Assembly (NCBI GenBank): GCA_000231825.2
Contig: JH720320.1
Coordinates: 809,554 to 873,553, forward strand
Reading direction: 5' to 3'
Source: Tetrahymena elliotti 4EA
Taxonomy: Eukaryota; Ciliophora; Oligohymenophorea; Hymenostomatida; Tetrahymenidae
Length of the DNA: 64,000 bases
Part shown: positions 61,862-64,000 of the stretch, in pieces
Numbering within the stretch: position 1 is the first letter of the stretch
How the letters are laid out: the number at the start of each line of letters is the position of its first letter
Notes under the pieces: generated by a model
What the model was told of the DNA's origin: nothing
Seen by the model: the letters and a program-made list of their open reading frames with translations, nothing else
Databases searched by the model: none
Made by a program: the position numbers and the translations under genes

Positions 61862-63703
61862 AATAAGTAGGAATAATTCAAATAAATTGTAGTTTCATTT
61901 TATTTATCTTTAATAAAAATTTATAAGCAATTTTTAATATTCTATTAGAGAGGAGACATTTTTAATGTTCATGAGTAGCTTATTGTTAAAGTAGGATAAA
62001 ATGTTGATGGTTTTATCACCACCTAATGTAGAAAAATTAAGATTTATATAAAGTTAAACCATTTTTTTAAAACAAACATAGATAATGTCAGAATGTTAAT
62101 TAAAGACAAAGGTGTTGAAGGGATTTTAATTATAGAGCCTAGATATTTAGGATTCTTTCCAAAAGGTAATTATTCTTCTACACATCCCTTCTATGTATCT
62201 CTTATAAGCATCACAATGTCAATTAACAATAGAAAATAGTTAACAGATGTATGAAACTAGAATAATTTGGAACGATGTCGATTGTGCTGAAACCAAAATC
62301 TTCCCAAATGAGACAGGAGATGCTCATATTAACTTAATAGATTTACTTTTGTTTAAAACTGGAAAGAAAAAGATAGTTGCTACTTACAAAACTAAAGAAA
62401 TCAGTCATTACAAAGAGCAAAAACAACCTATTGCTAGAATTAAGTTTGAAATATTGAGTCGCTAAAAAGGATAAGCAATATTATAAGAAGATTAAATAAT
62501 AGAGTTAATGGAATAGATCTAGCAAGAAATACAAAATAATTCTATATAAAATAAGCTATTCTATCAGCAGCATCAAAAGCATCTAAATGACTCCAAAAAT
62601 GTAAATTTAAAACAAACAAACTATATTTTATAAAATATTATCTTCAATAAATAACACTTTAAACATACCATATTTTTGGATATTTAAAAATAGAATGAAA
62701 ATATTTCTGTTATTCCACACTGCGAAATTCTGATTCATAATCTAGTTAATTTTTTCAAAGAAGATATCAAGCTCAAATATAAAAAATCAGTTCTTGATGA
62801 AAATGACTTCAATAATGTAAATATTTTTTAATCAAGGCTACATAAGTTAAAAAATATTTTAAATAGATTATATTAAATTGGATTCCTGACAAGTTCTAAC
62901 TTTATAATTGGTAAAGAGTGTACTCTTCAAATATTGATGGCTATTCATATTCAAGGTACATTTATTTATTCTCTATTAAATTATCAAATATCTTTCTTAA
63001 ATCAATCAAAAATTTAAAAAAAATAAAATATTTTTCTTTTTAATGTTTGAGTTTCTTTCATAAATTCACAAAATTTTATAACTAAATAAACACAAAAGTA
63101 GAATATTAAATAAATTAGTTTGTTTATTTTTTAAAATTACTCATTAATTCAAACAATTTTTAACTCATAAATAATTAAAAAATTTATTTAAAATATTCCT
63201 ATTCATTCAAAAAATCATTTATTTTTCTTTGAGATTTAAGAAATTATTTGAAAAAATTTCTCAAAAATATTTCAATTTAATTTATTTCTTAATTTAAAAT
63301 ATTATTTAGATTTCTTAAGAAAATATAAAACTGTTGCCTCTGTATTATTGTGATTTAAGATACTAAAAATAAAATGTTTGGAGCATTTTCAAATAGTGGA
63401 TTAAATCCAAAAAAAGGATTTTTTGGAGATGGAGAATGCTTTGTTTTTTAGATTCCTTAGCCTATGGATGAATTAAAAATATACCAAAGCACATTATAAA
63501 ATAATTGCTATATTTGGAGTAGCAAGCAAGATGGATTCGGATTTGGTTGTGGCTCAGGTGGCTATTCTCTTTTTATAAGCTCTAACTTATAAAATGGATC
63601 TTCTTACCCATCAGAAACATTCAACAATCCTATTTTAGCAGCTCAGAACCATTTCAGTATTAAAATGATTGATGTTTGGGCAGTTGAAGAGTATCTAGAA
63701 TGA
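61844..63703 (+). CDS. OXR1/NCOA7-like TLDc-domain protein
   Basis: Six exons: 61844-61888, 61949-62165, 62233-62600, 62694-62816, 62867-62955, 63310-63703; 411 residues, phases consistent. It starts with six consecutive Met codons. Residues ~16-90 look like the GRAM/PH-like domain found before TLDc in OXR1 (DKGVEGILIIEPRYLGFFP). A charged middle region follows. The TLDc domain occupies the last ~165 residues: FQLYNWQRVYSSNIDGYSYS, CIIVIQDTKNKMFGAF, KKGFFGDGECFVFQI, CYIWSSKQDGFGFGCGSGG, GSSYPSETFNNPIL, and IKMIDVWAVEEYLE. These match the order and spacing of TLDc proteins, which protect against oxidative stress and bind V-ATPase in other eukaryotes. TLDc is firm; the GRAM assignment is tentative. 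The (ATG)6 start could allow slippage or alternative initiation. Confidence 0.9.
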
Positions 63704-64000
63704 GTGAAACTTTCAATCATCTGAGCTATAAAAAAGACATTAGCTAATATAAAGAAAAATATCATACGAAACTATAGTTCGAGTTTAATAAAAAGAAAAT
63801 TTGCTCATAAAAAAACAGCTAAAATAATAAATCTAAAAATACTGGATTAATTTTCAGTAAATAATAAAATAATCCTTAATTAAATTAATTGAAGAAACTA
63901 AATTGAGTGACTGAAAAATTATTCAATTCAAACAAATTTTAATGAAAAAATCTACTTCATGAAGATTAAAATATAATAAAACTATTTATAAATAAAATAT
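63704..64000. other. 3' flank of the TLDc gene
   Basis: About 300 bp of AT-rich sequence to the window edge, presumed 3' UTR and terminator. No gene was recognised. Confidence 0.5.

Noticed and set aside
62817..62836. A 20-bp intron option in the TLDc gene
   Set aside because: Too short compared with all other introns here; using the acceptor at 62865-62866 gives a 50-bp intron and a clean TLDc frame.
1..64000. tRNA, rRNA, chromosome-breakage sequence, transposase, CRISPR, viral or toxin genes
   Set aside because: Read-through on both strands found no T-loop-like GTTCGAATC motif, no Tetrahymena-type breakage 15-mer and no recognisable mobile-element, viral or toxin protein. A tRNAscan or cmscan run would be more sensitive.

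Overview
The window is very AT-rich eukaryotic DNA read with the ciliate nuclear code: TAA and TAG fall at conserved glutamine-like positions inside long frames, and only TGA ends them. Spliceosomal introns are short and AT-rich (mostly 47-150 bp, a few of 350-960 bp). These features point to the macronuclear genome of a Tetrahymena-like oligohymenophorean ciliate; Paramecium is unlikely because its introns are only about 20-30 bp. Standard-code translation breaks every gene here, so all models below were read by hand with TGA as the only stop. Every complete exon chain closes in frame.

Layout. A 3' gene fragment (3-425, +) faces a long run of minus-strand genes: a Q-rich coiled-coil protein (1201-4296); a tandem array of four paralogous two-TM membrane proteins, called A to D here (4958-18055); the membrane-fusion ATPase NSF (19356-22109); and a membrane hybrid histidine kinase with a receiver domain (23100-27131). 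A 2.6 kb divergent spacer leads to a CDC14-type phosphatase (29689-33177, +). Next come an ariadne-like RBR ubiquitin ligase (34493-37151, -), a small unrecognised protein (38648-40298, +), a 2,309-residue cysteine-rich surface protein with about six TM segments (40890-48884, -), a coiled-coil Q/N/S-rich protein (50823-54050, -), an ankyrin-repeat protein (54546-55416, +), a TMBIM/Lifeguard membrane protein (56085-57165, +), a Q/N-rich unknown (57925-59991, -) and an OXR1-like TLDc protein (61844-63703, +).

There is no operon logic. Neighbours are independent transcription units, several sharing divergent intergenic regions. NSF, the RBR ligase, CDC14, TMBIM and TLDc are conserved housekeeping or regulatory families. 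The histidine kinase, the four-gene array and the giant cysteine-rich protein are lineage-type membrane or surface functions.

The most interesting part is the A-D array. It is a family I cannot name, with strictly kept ectodomain cysteines, a kept second-TM motif and two kept cytosolic blocks, but strongly diverged linkers. No rRNA, tRNA, transposon, CRISPR or viral gene was recognised. Several local tandem duplications were seen, including one that copies the 3' end of NSF.
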